DNA of 8,524 nt from an uncultured Verrucomicrobia subdivision 3 bacterium (GCA_903921455.1 CAIXPZ010000240.1:1-8524), one strand, 5' to 3'. Positions 1-7,253 are shown, numbered from the stretch's first letter. The notes: generated from the sequence alone by a model not told the origin. A program made the numbers and translations.

Positions 1-133
1 CGAAGCTCCCCCTCCTGCTGCTTCTACCTCGAAGCGGAATCAACAGCTTGACGGAGACCTGAAAATCCAGTTCCCTTTGCTCGGAAGGTGAGGCACTTTT
101 CGAGCGCCACCCGCCGCACTTTTCAACCGCCGT
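1..133. other. No recognisable gene; sequence beyond the sialidase break
   Basis: I see no recognisable gene here. Read on the minus strand, this stretch follows the stop codon of the truncated sialidase. None of its three minus-strand frames resembles the rest of a GH33 sialidase. The frame in line with the sialidase stays open from the stop to the window edge, but its translation is rich in Arg, Ser and Lys and does not look like a propeller. It may be a rearranged or repeat-derived segment that replaced the sialidase 3' end. Confidence 0.5.
93..124. repeat. Pair of 9-base direct repeats
   Basis: The word GCACTTTTC occurs at 93-101 and again at 116-124, a start-to-start distance of 23 bases. 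The second copy lies 9 bases from the stop codon of the truncated sialidase. It may belong to a dispersed repeat or mark a rearrangement junction. A chance match is possible because the repeat is short. Confidence 0.4.
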
Positions 134-412
134 TTACAGTTGCATGGGTTCCCACGAAACGCCGTTGTTGGTGGAGCGGCGCATGACCACGTCTATGTTC
201 CCGGCGTCCGAGCCGGAGGCGCGCGCCTCGCAGAAGGCCAGCAGCGAGCCATTGGTACTGCGGACGATGGCCGGAATCCGATAGACATTGTAACCCTGGC
301 CGGAGACAAACAACGGCGTTTGCGTGAGCACCGGCGACTGGGCGAAGACCGCTGCCGCCCACAACCAGAATAACGGGCCGGCGGCGCGGAACAGGAATCG
401 CATCATAACCAT
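134..412 (-). pseudogene. Truncated exo-alpha-sialidase (GH33), N-terminal fragment
   Basis: This is the beginning of a secreted sialidase, the enzyme that removes terminal sialic acid from glycans. From the ATG at 412 the protein is 92 residues. It has a hydrophobic signal peptide ending near AVFAQ, then the YRIPAI motif that carries the first arginine of the substrate-binding triad. Next comes the E-A-R-A-S-G-S-D segment with the Asp expected to be the acid/base catalyst, then an Asp-box-like STNNGVSW. Four residues later a TAA ends the frame. GH33 enzymes are usually about 350-550 residues, so most of the propeller, the nucleophile Tyr/Glu pair and two triad arginines are absent. No other frame downstream restores homology, so a single frameshift does not explain the loss. 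ATGs at 406 and 403 are also possible starts; none has a visible ribosome binding site. The frame also extends to a TTG at 448. Confidence 0.78.
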
Positions 413-540
413 GAGGAGGACATTGGCGACAAGGTGGACGGGTGTCAACGCCTAGGCGGGCGCCGGACCGGCCTGTTTGGTTCGCCGGGCGTAATTTCCC
501 CTGACAGGCAGCGGGGATTTCGCGCCGGGAAGACAAGAGT

Positions 541-557
541 AGTCTTAGTATAAGACT
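541..557. promoter_or_regulatory. Perfect inverted repeat in the divergent intergenic region
   Basis: AGTCTTA (541-547) and TAAGACT (551-557) are perfect inverted arms around a GTA spacer. The site lies between the 5' ends of the minus-strand sialidase remnant and the plus-strand pseudopilin, 48 bases before the pseudopilin ATG. It is not followed by a T-run, so a terminator is unlikely. The centre contains TATAAG (549-554), which could serve as a -10 element for the pseudopilin, although I see no good -35. An operator overlapping a promoter is the most natural reading, but this is inference. Confidence 0.4.
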
Positions 558-590
558 TCTTGGTTTGGGTTGAAGCGGCGTAGGTGTGGT

Positions 591-597
591 GGGAAGG
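591..597 (+). promoter_or_regulatory. Ribosome binding site of the pseudopilin
   Basis: GGGAAGG lies 7 bases before the ATG at 605. This purine-rich site decides the start in favour of ATG 605 over the in-frame GTG at 584, which lies upstream of it and would add seven residues to the leader. Confidence 0.6.
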
Positions 598-604
598 TTG
601 TGGC

Positions 605-1399
605 ATGAAATTCAACTCAACGGGCCGCCCGGCTTGCGCATTGTCAATGCGCGGTGGACGCGCCTTCACTTTGATTGAATTGCTGGTGGTCATCGCCATT
701 ATCGCCATCCTCGCGGCCATGTTGCTCCCCGCGCTGGCCAAAGCCAAGGCCAAGGCCCAGCAAATCTCTTGTGTGAACAACTTGAAACAGGCGGGCGCCG
801 CTGCGGTAATGTATCTGGCCGACAACAACGACCGCTTCCCACCGCCCGGTGCTGCCGATGCCAGCGGCACGTGGAATTATACCCAGATGTCATGGTTGGG
901 CAACACCGGCGCAGTGGCGGGCGCTTACACGCAATTGGATGCGACCCGGCGTTATCTGAACTCCTATTTGGGTAAATTCACCTCGGGTTCATTGGTGCCC
1001 ACCGCGCGGTGCCCGGCGGACAAGACGATGCCGCCGCCCGCGCCCACGCTTAGCTCGTATTATTATTACAGCTCCGGTTCATCCTATGGCGCCAATTGTC
1101 CGATTGCCGCTTCCTACAATGCCCTGACGACGGTTGACGGTCTTCAAAGCTGCAAGGCCACAGATGTCAAAAGCCCGGTTCGCATGGTGATTCTTGCCGA
1201 GATGGGCGCTTACCGCGTGGCGTGGGATGCCATCAATGCGTCTCAAGACGAATACCGCCACTCCAAATATCCGGATCCGCGGTGGAACGTGGCCTTCGCC
1301 GATGGGCACGCCAATTTCACCAAAATTAGTTTTCCCGCCGCGGCTGCGCCGCCGGTTACCGCCTACACAGCGGATTATACTTTTAACCGCACCCAATAA
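605..1399 (+). CDS. Type II secretion-style pseudopilin (prepilin-type N-terminal cleavage/methylation protein)
   Basis: The product is 264 residues. A 20-residue basic leader ends in GGRA and is followed by [20 protein letters not shown], the class III signal/transmembrane helix cut and methylated by prepilin peptidase before Phe21; Glu25 is the conserved E+5. The residue before the cut is Ala instead of the classical Gly, a substitution I know from Planctomycetes/Verrucomicrobia members. The helix runs into [12 protein letters not shown], a hallmark of this lineage's pseudopilins. The remainder is a soluble domain with several Cys and a Tyr-rich loop. Near the C-terminus, His219 and FADGH (231-235) form the DUF1559-type H-Xn-DG motif, here with 13 residues between His and Asp-Gly where 9 is usual. 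Such proteins occur in many copies in these genomes and are thought to work in a type II secretion-like pseudopilus in the inner membrane. It precedes the giant exported protein on the same strand by 127 bases, suggesting but not proving a shared role. Confidence 0.93.
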   Translation: MKFNSTGRPACALSMRGGRAFTLIELLVVIAIIAILAAMLLPALAKAKAKAQQISCVNNLKQAGAAAVMYLADNNDRFPPPGAADASGTWNYTQMSWLGNTGAVAGAYTQLDATRRYLNSYLGKFTSGSLVPTARCPADKTMPPPAPTLSSYYYYSSGSSYGANCPIAASYNALTTVDGLQSCKATDVKSPVRMVILAEMGAYRVAWDAINASQDEYRHSKYPDPRWNVAFADGHANFTKISFPAAAAPPVTAYTADYTFNRTQ

Positions 1400-1414
1400 T
1401 TTCGGGCGCTTTTT
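1389..1414 (+). terminator. Weak possible intrinsic terminator after the pseudopilin
   Basis: GCACCC (1389-1394) can pair with GGGCGC (1404-1409) with one mismatch around a nine-base loop, and the stem is followed directly by TTTTT (1410-1414). It overlaps the pseudopilin stop codon. The stem is short and imperfect, so it may only partly separate this gene from the giant gene downstream. Confidence 0.3.
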
Positions 1415-1461
1415 AATCAGCATTAACCGAACAACTCAATTGCTTTTCCTGAAACACCCGT

Positions 1462-1526
1462 GACAGCTAAACAGACAAAACCAAGCCAAACTCTGAAACC
1501 AAAAACTCAACCCTGAAGATACAATT
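1462..1526 (+). promoter_or_regulatory. A/C-rich 5' leader of the giant gene
   Basis: The 65 bases before ATG 1527 are dominated by A and C, with few G and T, and have little potential to form structure. There is no Shine-Dalgarno site at the usual distance; GAAG about nine bases before the ATG is the best purine patch. An unstructured A/C-rich leader could allow initiation without a Shine-Dalgarno sequence. No convincing -35/-10 pair was found in 1400-1526. Confidence 0.4.
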
Positions 1527-4500
1527 ATGAAAACATCACGCTCAGATCTGCTGCAGTCTATTGCGCTTCTGTCGGCACTCGTTCTCGTGCTGGCCTTCGC
1601 GGCCATGGCTGGAGCGGCTCCGATCACCAAAGCCGCCACCGGAACCAACCTCAACGCCTCCGTCAGCTGGTTGGGTAATGCCACGCCCACCTCAGCGGAC
1701 GTCGCGACTTGGGATAGTGTGACACCTTCGCTCGGTGCCGGCCTGACCCTCGGCGCGAATACCAACTGGCTGGGCATTGACGTTCAAGGCGGCGCCAGTG
1801 ACATCGCCATCAGCGGCGCGGGCTCGCTCACGCTCGGAACCTCCGGCATCAATATCGCCAGTGGCGGCGTTAACCTCAGCCTGACCAACTCGCGCGCCTT
1901 CGGCGCCAGCTCCACTGTCAACGTGGACTCGGGCCGCATTCTGACCCTGTTCGGCGGCACTACCACCTTTGGCGCTGGCACCACGACCTCCCTCACCGGT
2001 GCTGGCAATATGGTGTTCGGTGGGTCTTCGCACACCATTGCCGGCAGTGGCGCGCTGACCATTGGCTCCGGTTCTGTTTTGCAAAATAACCTGCAGAGCG
2101 GCAGTAGCAGCGCCACCTTTTCCGGGACCACCACGTTGAACGGCGGCACCATTTCTATCTCTTCGTCCGTCAGCACGTTCGGCACCGGCGCGATTAATCT
2201 CAATGGCGGCATCATCGGCTCGTTTAGCGCCACCGGCCGCACCATTACCAATTCCGTCACCGTTGGCGGTGATTCTCAAATCGGCGGCAGTGTGGCCAAT
2301 CTCTTGAGCACCGGCTTTATTGATTTTACCGGCCCGGTGAATCTTGGCGGCGCGACCCGTGCTTTCGATGTCTATGCCACCGGCGTTTTGACCGGTCACG
2401 GCAGCGGCTTGGTGTTTGACGGGGTGGTTTCCAGCGGCGGCCTCACCCTGAATTCGACCCCCGGCAACGGCATCATGACGCTGACCAACGATGCCAATAC
2501 CTTCTCCGGAGCCACGACGGTGAACGCCGGCAACCTGGCCACCAGTCTCGGTTCGCTGGCGAATAGCAGTTCTGTGACCGTGAACGGCACCGGTAAATTG
2601 TCTCTCGGCATTAACGGCACCACTCTGATTAACAATCTGAACGGCGCTTCCGGCGCCGGCATTCGGACCGATTTCACCATCAGCGGCACGGCTGGCGCCC
2701 GCACCTTGTCCGTCAACCAGACCAGCGACGGCACTTATGCCGGCACCTTTACTGAAGGCAGCAGCCGCCCCATCAGCCTGACCAAGAATGGCAGCGCCAC
2801 CCTGATACTCGCGGGCGCGGCGACTTACACGGGCGCGACGACAGTGAGCAACGGGACTTTGCAGGTTAACGGTTCGACGGTCGCCGGCGGCAGCCTCATG
2901 GCGAACGGCACCATTGGCGGGGCGGTGACCCTCAACGCGGGCGGCAGGCTCGGTGGTTCCGGCATTGTCAGTGGCACGGTCACGGTGCAGTCCGGCGGCA
3001 CTCTGGCGGCGGGCACCAATGGCCTCGGCACGTTGACGATTAACAACACGGTGACCCTCCAGAGCGGCAGCACCAACCTCATGCGCATCAACAAGAGCGG
3101 CGTCCTCTTGTCCGCTGACCAGATTGCCGGCACCGGCAGCCTGGCCTTGAACGGCACGCTGGTCATGACCGCCACCGGCGACCCGCTGGCGCATGGTGAC
3201 ACCTTCACTCTGTTCACCAAGGGTTCCTACACTGGCTTTTTCGTCGCCTCGAACCTGCCGGCCTTGACCGGGTCACTGGCCTGGGACCTTTCCAAGCTCA
3301 CCAATAACGGCACCATCCGGGTGTATAATACCAGCCTGGTCTCGACTCCGATCTTTTCGCCGGTGGCCGGTGGGGTTGCCAGTCCGCAATCTGTCACCCT
3401 GGCTTCGGACGTTGGTGCGACGATCTATTACACCACCAATGGCGGGCCGCTGACCAACGTCTATGGCGGTCCCATTGCCCTGCCGGCCAACACCACCAGT
3501 TTCACCATCGGTGCGTATGCCACCAAGGCCGGCTTCTCCGACAGCACGGTTGCCAGCGCGACATATTCCACGACGCCGGTGCCGACTTGGGTGCAGGTGG
3601 CGGGAGGTTCATGGACCAACGCGGCGGACTGGTCGAACAGTGTCGTTGCGAATTTCAAGAGTGTCACCGCCGATTTCAGCACGCTGACCTTGGCGGCGGA
3701 CACCACGGTGACGTTGGACGGCGCGGAGACGGTGGGCAACCTGGTCTTCGCCGATCAAGGGAACACTTATAACTGGATCGTCGCCCCGGGCGTCAGTGCT
3801 GCGCTGACGCTGGATTCGGCCTCAGGTGTTTCCACCGTCAATGTCAGTAACCCGACCACGACCATCGGCGCGGTGCTGGCCGGCACGAACAGTCTGACCA
3901 AAACCGGCAACGGCACGCTGGCGCTGACGAATGCCAACACCTACAGCGGCGGCACGACGATTTCAAACGGGACGCTGCAGCTCGGCACTGGCGGCAACAA
4001 TATCGCAAAGCTCGGCGCGGGAAATGTCAGTATTGCGGCCGGCGCAACCTTGTCGGTGGCCTGGAGTTCCGGCGTCATTGTTCTTGGAAATAATCTGGCC
4101 GGCAGCGGCACCTTTGTCCGTGGCGGCACCAGCGAACTGGCGCTGACCGGCACGAACAGTTTTTCCGGTCTCTACCAGATCCCCAACTACACGCTGGCGT
4201 TCCGTGGCACCAATTCAGCCAATGGTCAGCCTAGGGTGTTTGTGGACACCGCCGGCAATCTGGCCTTGGGCAATGAATTCGTTGGCCAGACCTGCACCAT
4301 CAGCGAGCTTTCTGGCTCGGGTGGTGTAAACCCGCAATTTGATTCTGCCAGTGGCACCAAAACGCTGAACATCAACCAGGCGAGCACGACGAACTTTAGT
4401 GGTGTGATGCGCGATGCCACCAGTGGCAGCCGTTATCTGGCCGTCACCAAGTCCGGCCCGGGCACACTGACACTTTCCGGCGCGAACACCTACACCGGAC

Positions 4501-7061
4501 CGACCACCGTGACCGGCGGCTTGCTGGAAATCGCCTCGCCTGGCTCACTGGGGGCGACTGCGGTTACGGTGAATTCCAATGCCGTCCTCGCTGCCAGCGG
4601 CAGCCTCGGTGGTGCCGTGACCGTTCAGCCCGGCGGCCGTTTGCTGCCCACCACCGTCACCTCCGTCTCGGCTCTCGGCACACCGCTGAGCATTGCCGGC
4701 AATGTCTCCTTGAACGGCACCGTAACCTTCCGCATCAGCAAAGACACCGGCGTGGTCAGTGATCAAATTGCCGGCTCCGGCTCGGTGACTTACGGCGGAA
4801 CGCTGGTGGTGACCAATGTCACGACCGACACCAACGCCACCCCGCTGGCATTGGGAGACACGTTCAATTTGTTCTCCGGTTCTCCGCTCACCGGAAACTT
4901 TAGCAGCTATGTTCTGCCCGCGCTGCCCGGCAGTTTGATTTGGGATGTGAGCGGGTTGTCCAGCGGCACTATCTCCGTGGTCAGTGGCACGCCCACCGCC
5001 CTTGCGCCCAGCTTCTCTCCGCTGGCGGGCGGCTATATTGGCGCGCAGACGGTGACCATCGCCTCGGTCAATTCGGGCGCTACCACCACGATTCATTACA
5101 GCACGGACAACGTGAACTGGAGTTCGGCCGTCAGTCCGGTGACCGTTGTCGTGCCGGTTGACACCAACGCAACCTTCTACGCCTACGCGACGGCACCGGG
5201 CTACAATCCCAGTGCCACGAACAGTGCGGCCTATTCCACTCTGGATCGGGGGATTTGGATTCAGCCGGCTGGCGGTTCCTGGGCCGACGCCGCTTCCTTC
5301 AGTTGGTCGAACAACATCATCCCCAATGCGAGCGGGGCGACCGCCGACTTCAGCACCCTGACCTTGAACGCGAATACAACCCTGACTTTGGACGGCGCTA
5401 AAGAAGTGGGTGGTCTCCGGTTTGCTGACCAGGGGAACACCTATGCTTGGTTCCTCACCAATGGCACCGGTGGCCCCCTAACCCTCGATGCCGGTGCGAA
5501 TGTGCCGGTGGTTGATGTTGCGAATCAGGCGACGACCATTGGCGCGGTGGTGGCCGGCACCAACGGCTTGATCAAGACGGGCGCGGGCACCTTGGCCTTG
5601 TCCGGTGCGAACACTTACGCCGGGGCGACCACCGTGAGCAACGGCACGCTGGCGCTCGCCTACAGCTATGGTTTCGGCAGCACCCGGGTTCAGCCGGTCA
5701 ATGTCGCCCCGGGCGCGACTCTGAATCTGGCCGCCAGCAGTTACGGCATTGGTTATGGCCAGCCGATTACCATAACCGGAGGAACCCTTACCAACTCTGG
5801 CGCCGCTTGTTATGCCAACAACCTCACCTTGGCGGAGGGTGCCATCGTAACCGGAAATGGGTTGCGCATGGGCTATTTCACGGTTGGCGCCACGCTGACC
5901 GCCAGCGGTGCGACGGCTTCCACTTATGCCGCTCCCATTGCCCTGGTCAAGAACACCACTCAAACCATGACGCTCAATATCGGTGGCGCCGGGCTGACGA
6001 TTGGCGGGGCCATCAGCGACCTGGGTGGCTTTACCGGCGAACCCGTTATCAAGAATGGCTCCGGCACGCTGGTTCTCAATGCCACCAACACGTACCTCGG
6101 CCCCACGACCGTGAGCAACGGCACCTTGCTGGTGAACGGCTCGCTGGCGGCGGGCAGTGCGGTGACTGTGGAAGGCGGCACGCTGGGTGGCACGGGCACC
6201 ATCGGTGGCACTGTGACCGTCAACAGCGGCGGCACGCTCGCCCCGGGCGCGTCCTTTGGCACCTTAAACATCAGCAATGCCGTGACGTTGAACGCGGGTT
6301 CCATCAGCACCTTTGAGGTGAATGGCAGCACGCCGACGAACGACGTCGTGATTCTCGGCTCCACCGTGGCCTACGGCGGCACATTGAACATCGTTCCGAC
6401 CGGCACGTTCACCAACGGCCAGACCTTCACGCTGTTCAGCGGCGCGGGCGCGACCAATACGGGCAACTTCGCCGCCGTCACCGGCAGCCCCGGCGCTGGC
6501 CTGACCTTCAGCTTCACCAACGGCGTGTTGAGCGTGGTGAGCACGGCATCACCTGGGCCGGTGGTGACCCTGACGTCGCCGGCTAATAGCGCGACCTACG
6601 CGGCCTATGCCACGGTGCCGCTCTCGGCCACAGTGGTGACCAACGGCTACGTCATCACCAGCGTGGACTTCCTGACCAACGGCGTGGTTGTGGCCAGTGC
6701 CTCAAGCGAACCATACAGTGCCGACTGGGTGCTGGCTGCGCCCGGCTCTTATACGGTCACGGCCAGTGCCAATTACGCGAGCACGAACGTGGTGTCCACC
6801 AACTCGGCCACGATCACGGTTAATGCGGTGGTCAACCCGACGGTGGGGGCGACAACGAAGGTTGCTGGTGGCGGTGTCGTGTTCACGGTCACGGGTCCCA
6901 ATGGCCAGCACTACACGGTGCTGACGAGCACGAACGTAACGACGCCTGTGTCGGGATGGTTGACGAACAGCAGCGGGTTCTTTGATGTCAGCGGCACGCT
7001 GAACGTCACGAACACGCCGCCGTTGGATGGCAAGCGGTTCTTCCGCGTGCGCACGCCGTGA
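1527..7061 (+). CDS. Giant exported PATR beta-strand repeat protein with chitobiase-C-like and Ig-like domains
   Basis: The product is 1844 residues. A Sec signal peptide (1 to about 30) ends near AMAGA-AP. Most of the rest is Gly/Thr/Ser/Asn-rich beta-helix sequence. Autotransporter-associated beta-strand (PATR) repeats, of the form K-x-G-x-G-T-L-x-L...N-T-Y-x-G-x-T-T-V-x-x-G-x-L, start near residues 418, 790, 973, 1348 and 1507, with weaker copies near 313 and 867. Two chitobiase/hexosaminidase C-terminal-like domains (608-681 and 1161-1237, with IYYTTNG and IHYSTDN) are each followed by a linker starting at a conserved Trp (688, 1244). A bacterial Ig-like domain (about 1678-1765) and a short module (1768-1844) ending FFRVRTP complete it. 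There is no outer-membrane barrel, PEP-CTERM or LPXTG anchor. It is probably extracellular or surface-bound, perhaps adhesive or glycan-binding; no catalytic site is visible. Passage through type II secretion, given the pseudopilin upstream, is inference. Confidence 0.93.
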   Translation: MKTSRSDLLQSIALLSALVLVLAFAAMAGAAPITKAATGTNLNASVSWLGNATPTSADVATWDSVTPSLGAGLTLGANTNWLGIDVQGGASDIAISGAGSLTLGTSGINIASGGVNLSLTNSRAFGASSTVNVDSGRILTLFGGTTTFGAGTTTSLTGAGNMVFGGSSHTIAGSGALTIGSGSVLQNNLQSGSSSATFSGTTTLNGGTISISSSVSTFGTGAINLNGGIIGSFSATGRTITNSVTVGGDSQIGGSVANLLSTGFIDFTGPVNLGGATRAFDVYATGVLTGHGSGLVFDGVVSSGGLTLNSTPGNGIMTLTNDANTFSGATTVNAGNLATSLGSLANSSSVTVNGTGKLSLGINGTTLINNLNGASGAGIRTDFTISGTAGARTLSVNQTSDGTYAGTFTEGSSRPISLTKNGSATLILAGAATYTGATTVSNGTLQVNGSTVAGGSLMANGTIGGAVTLNAGGRLGGSGIVSGTVTVQSGGTLAAGTNGLGTLTINNTVTLQSGSTNLMRINKSGVLLSADQIAGTGSLALNGTLVMTATGDPLAHGDTFTLFTKGSYTGFFVASNLPALTGSLAWDLSKLTNNGTIRVYNTSLVSTPIFSPVAGGVASPQSVTLASDVGATIYYTTNGGPLTNVYGGPIALPANTTSFTIGAYATKAGFSDSTVASATYSTTPVPTWVQVAGGSWTNAADWSNSVVANFKSVTADFSTLTLAADTTVTLDGAETVGNLVFADQGNTYNWIVAPGVSAALTLDSASGVSTVNVSNPTTTIGAVLAGTNSLTKTGNGTLALTNANTYSGGTTISNGTLQLGTGGNNIAKLGAGNVSIAAGATLSVAWSSGVIVLGNNLAGSGTFVRGGTSELALTGTNSFSGLYQIPNYTLAFRGTNSANGQPRVFVDTAGNLALGNEFVGQTCTISELSGSGGVNPQFDSASGTKTLNINQASTTNFSGVMRDATSGSRYLAVTKSGPGTLTLSGANTYTGPTTVTGGLLEIASPGSLGATAVTVNSNAVLAASGSLGGAVTVQPGGRLLPTTVTSVSALGTPLSIAGNVSLNGTVTFRISKDTGVVSDQIAGSGSVTYGGTLVVTNVTTDTNATPLALGDTFNLFSGSPLTGNFSSYVLPALPGSLIWDVSGLSSGTISVVSGTPTALAPSFSPLAGGYIGAQTVTIASVNSGATTTIHYSTDNVNWSSAVSPVTVVVPVDTNATFYAYATAPGYNPSATNSAAYSTLDRGIWIQPAGGSWADAASFSWSNNIIPNASGATADFSTLTLNANTTLTLDGAKEVGGLRFADQGNTYAWFLTNGTGGPLTLDAGANVPVVDVANQATTIGAVVAGTNGLIKTGAGTLALSGANTYAGATTVSNGTLALAYSYGFGSTRVQPVNVAPGATLNLAASSYGIGYGQPITITGGTLTNSGAACYANNLTLAEGAIVTGNGLRMGYFTVGATLTASGATASTYAAPIALVKNTTQTMTLNIGGAGLTIGGAISDLGGFTGEPVIKNGSGTLVLNATNTYLGPTTVSNGTLLVNGSLAAGSAVTVEGGTLGGTGTIGGTVTVNSGGTLAPGASFGTLNISNAVTLNAGSISTFEVNGSTPTNDVVILGSTVAYGGTLNIVPTGTFTNGQTFTLFSGAGATNTGNFAAVTGSPGAGLTFSFTNGVLSVVSTASPGPVVTLTSPANSATYAAYATVPLSATVVTNGYVITSVDFLTNGVVVASASSEPYSADWVLAAPGSYTVTASANYASTNVVSTNSATITVNAVVNPTVGATTKVAGGGVVFTVTGPNGQHYTVLTSTNVTTPVSGWLTNSSGFFDVSGTLNVTNTPPLDGKRFFRVRTP
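2679..4337 (+). repeat. Composite repeat unit A in the giant gene
   Basis: Residues about 385-937. Order: RTLSVNQ strand, PATR repeat (418), beta region with DQIAG (531) and the HGDTFTLF strand, chitobiase-C-like domain (608-681), Trp linker with TADFSTLTL and FADQGNTY, PATR repeat (790), weaker PATR repeat (867). Each landmark recurs in unit B at an offset of about 548-558 residues. Boundaries are approximate. Confidence 0.8.
4338..5945 (+). repeat. Composite repeat unit B in the giant gene
   Basis: Residues about 938-1473, matching unit A: KTLNINQ strand (945), PATR repeat (973), DQIAG (1079), LGDTFNLF strand, chitobiase-C-like domain (1161-1237), Trp linker with identical TADFSTLTL and FADQGNTY words, and PATR repeat (1348). 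The tail after the second PATR repeat differs from unit A. Protein identity is high at landmarks while codons differ, so the duplication is not very recent. Confidence 0.8.
5946..6557 (+). repeat. Partial third copy (unit C) of the composite repeat
   Basis: Residues about 1474-1677 repeat only the first third of the unit: MTLNI strand (1481), PATR repeat (1507), GTIGGTVTVNSGGTLAPG stretch, and the GQTFTLFSG strand. It stops where the chitobiase-C-like domain would start and passes into the Ig-like domain. The 17-base word at 5631-5647 (unit B) recurs exactly at 6108-6124 here. Confidence 0.7.
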
Positions 7062-7073
7062 TTTGAATACGGA

Positions 7074-7105
7074 TGGGGCGGCGGCACTTTTATGCCGCCG
7101 CCCCA
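7074..7105 (+). terminator. Strong hairpin after the giant gene
   Basis: TGGGGCGGCGGCA (7074-7086) pairs perfectly with TGCCGCCGCCCCA (7093-7105), giving a 13-bp stem with a CTTTTA loop, 12 bases after the TGA. Its position makes a transcription terminator or 3'-end stabiliser likely. No T-run follows, so it is not a textbook intrinsic terminator. Confidence 0.7.
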
Positions 7106-7176
7106 GCATTGCGCGCATATCTGTTTGGGTTTAGGCCGCTGCGAGGTGGCAAGATTGGGTTGGATGGTTGGAAATG

Positions 7177-7208
7177 CGCCCCTGCGGGTTTGGGTTCCCG
7201 CAGGGGCG
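7177..7208 (+). terminator. Second strong hairpin, before the lyase gene
   Basis: CGCCCCTGCGGG (7177-7188) and CCCGCAGGGGCG (7197-7208) form a perfect 12-bp stem with an eight-base loop. Only TT follows the stem, then AAAAG. It ends 45 bases before the lyase ATG. It could be a second terminator for the giant gene or a leader structure of the lyase transcript; position alone does not decide. Confidence 0.6.
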
Positions 7209-7253
7209 TTAAAAGATGTGAGATGAACCCGGTCTTAACGCAGAACTAAATTT

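Noticed and set aside
140..373. A plus-strand frame opposite the sialidase remnant
   Set aside because: The minus strand gives clear sialidase motifs, while this frame gives an Arg/Gly-rich chance peptide.
443..448. TTGACA on the minus strand as a -35 for the sialidase
   Set aside because: No -10-like hexamer lies 16-18 bases downstream; the best match has only two of six positions, and the site falls so close to the possible start codons that it is probably chance.
449..458. The 10-base palindrome CGCCTAGGCG
   Set aside because: It is short and GC-rich and has no partner site in the window, so there is no support for a regulatory role.
1692..3194. A 500-codon open frame antisense to the giant gene
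   Set aside because: Its translation is Ala/Gly/Arg-rich without any recognisable domain, and it mirrors the repetitive Gly/Thr/Ser codon pattern of the sense strand. Stop codons are rare there for compositional reasons.
4545..5096. A 183-codon antisense open frame, with similar ones at 5478-5963 and 5960-6364
   Set aside because: They are antisense shadows of the same repeat-rich gene, with low-complexity translations and no start context.
2820..6200. Regularly recurring words that might suggest a CRISPR-like or tandem DNA repeat array
   Set aside because: The recurrences are in frame and conserved at protein level with codon changes, so they reflect PATR protein repeats and not a DNA array.
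5807..6316. A 169-codon plus-strand frame inside the giant gene
   Set aside because: It is an out-of-frame overlap rich in His, Arg, Trp and Gln, as expected from a shifted reading of Gly/Thr/Asn repeats.
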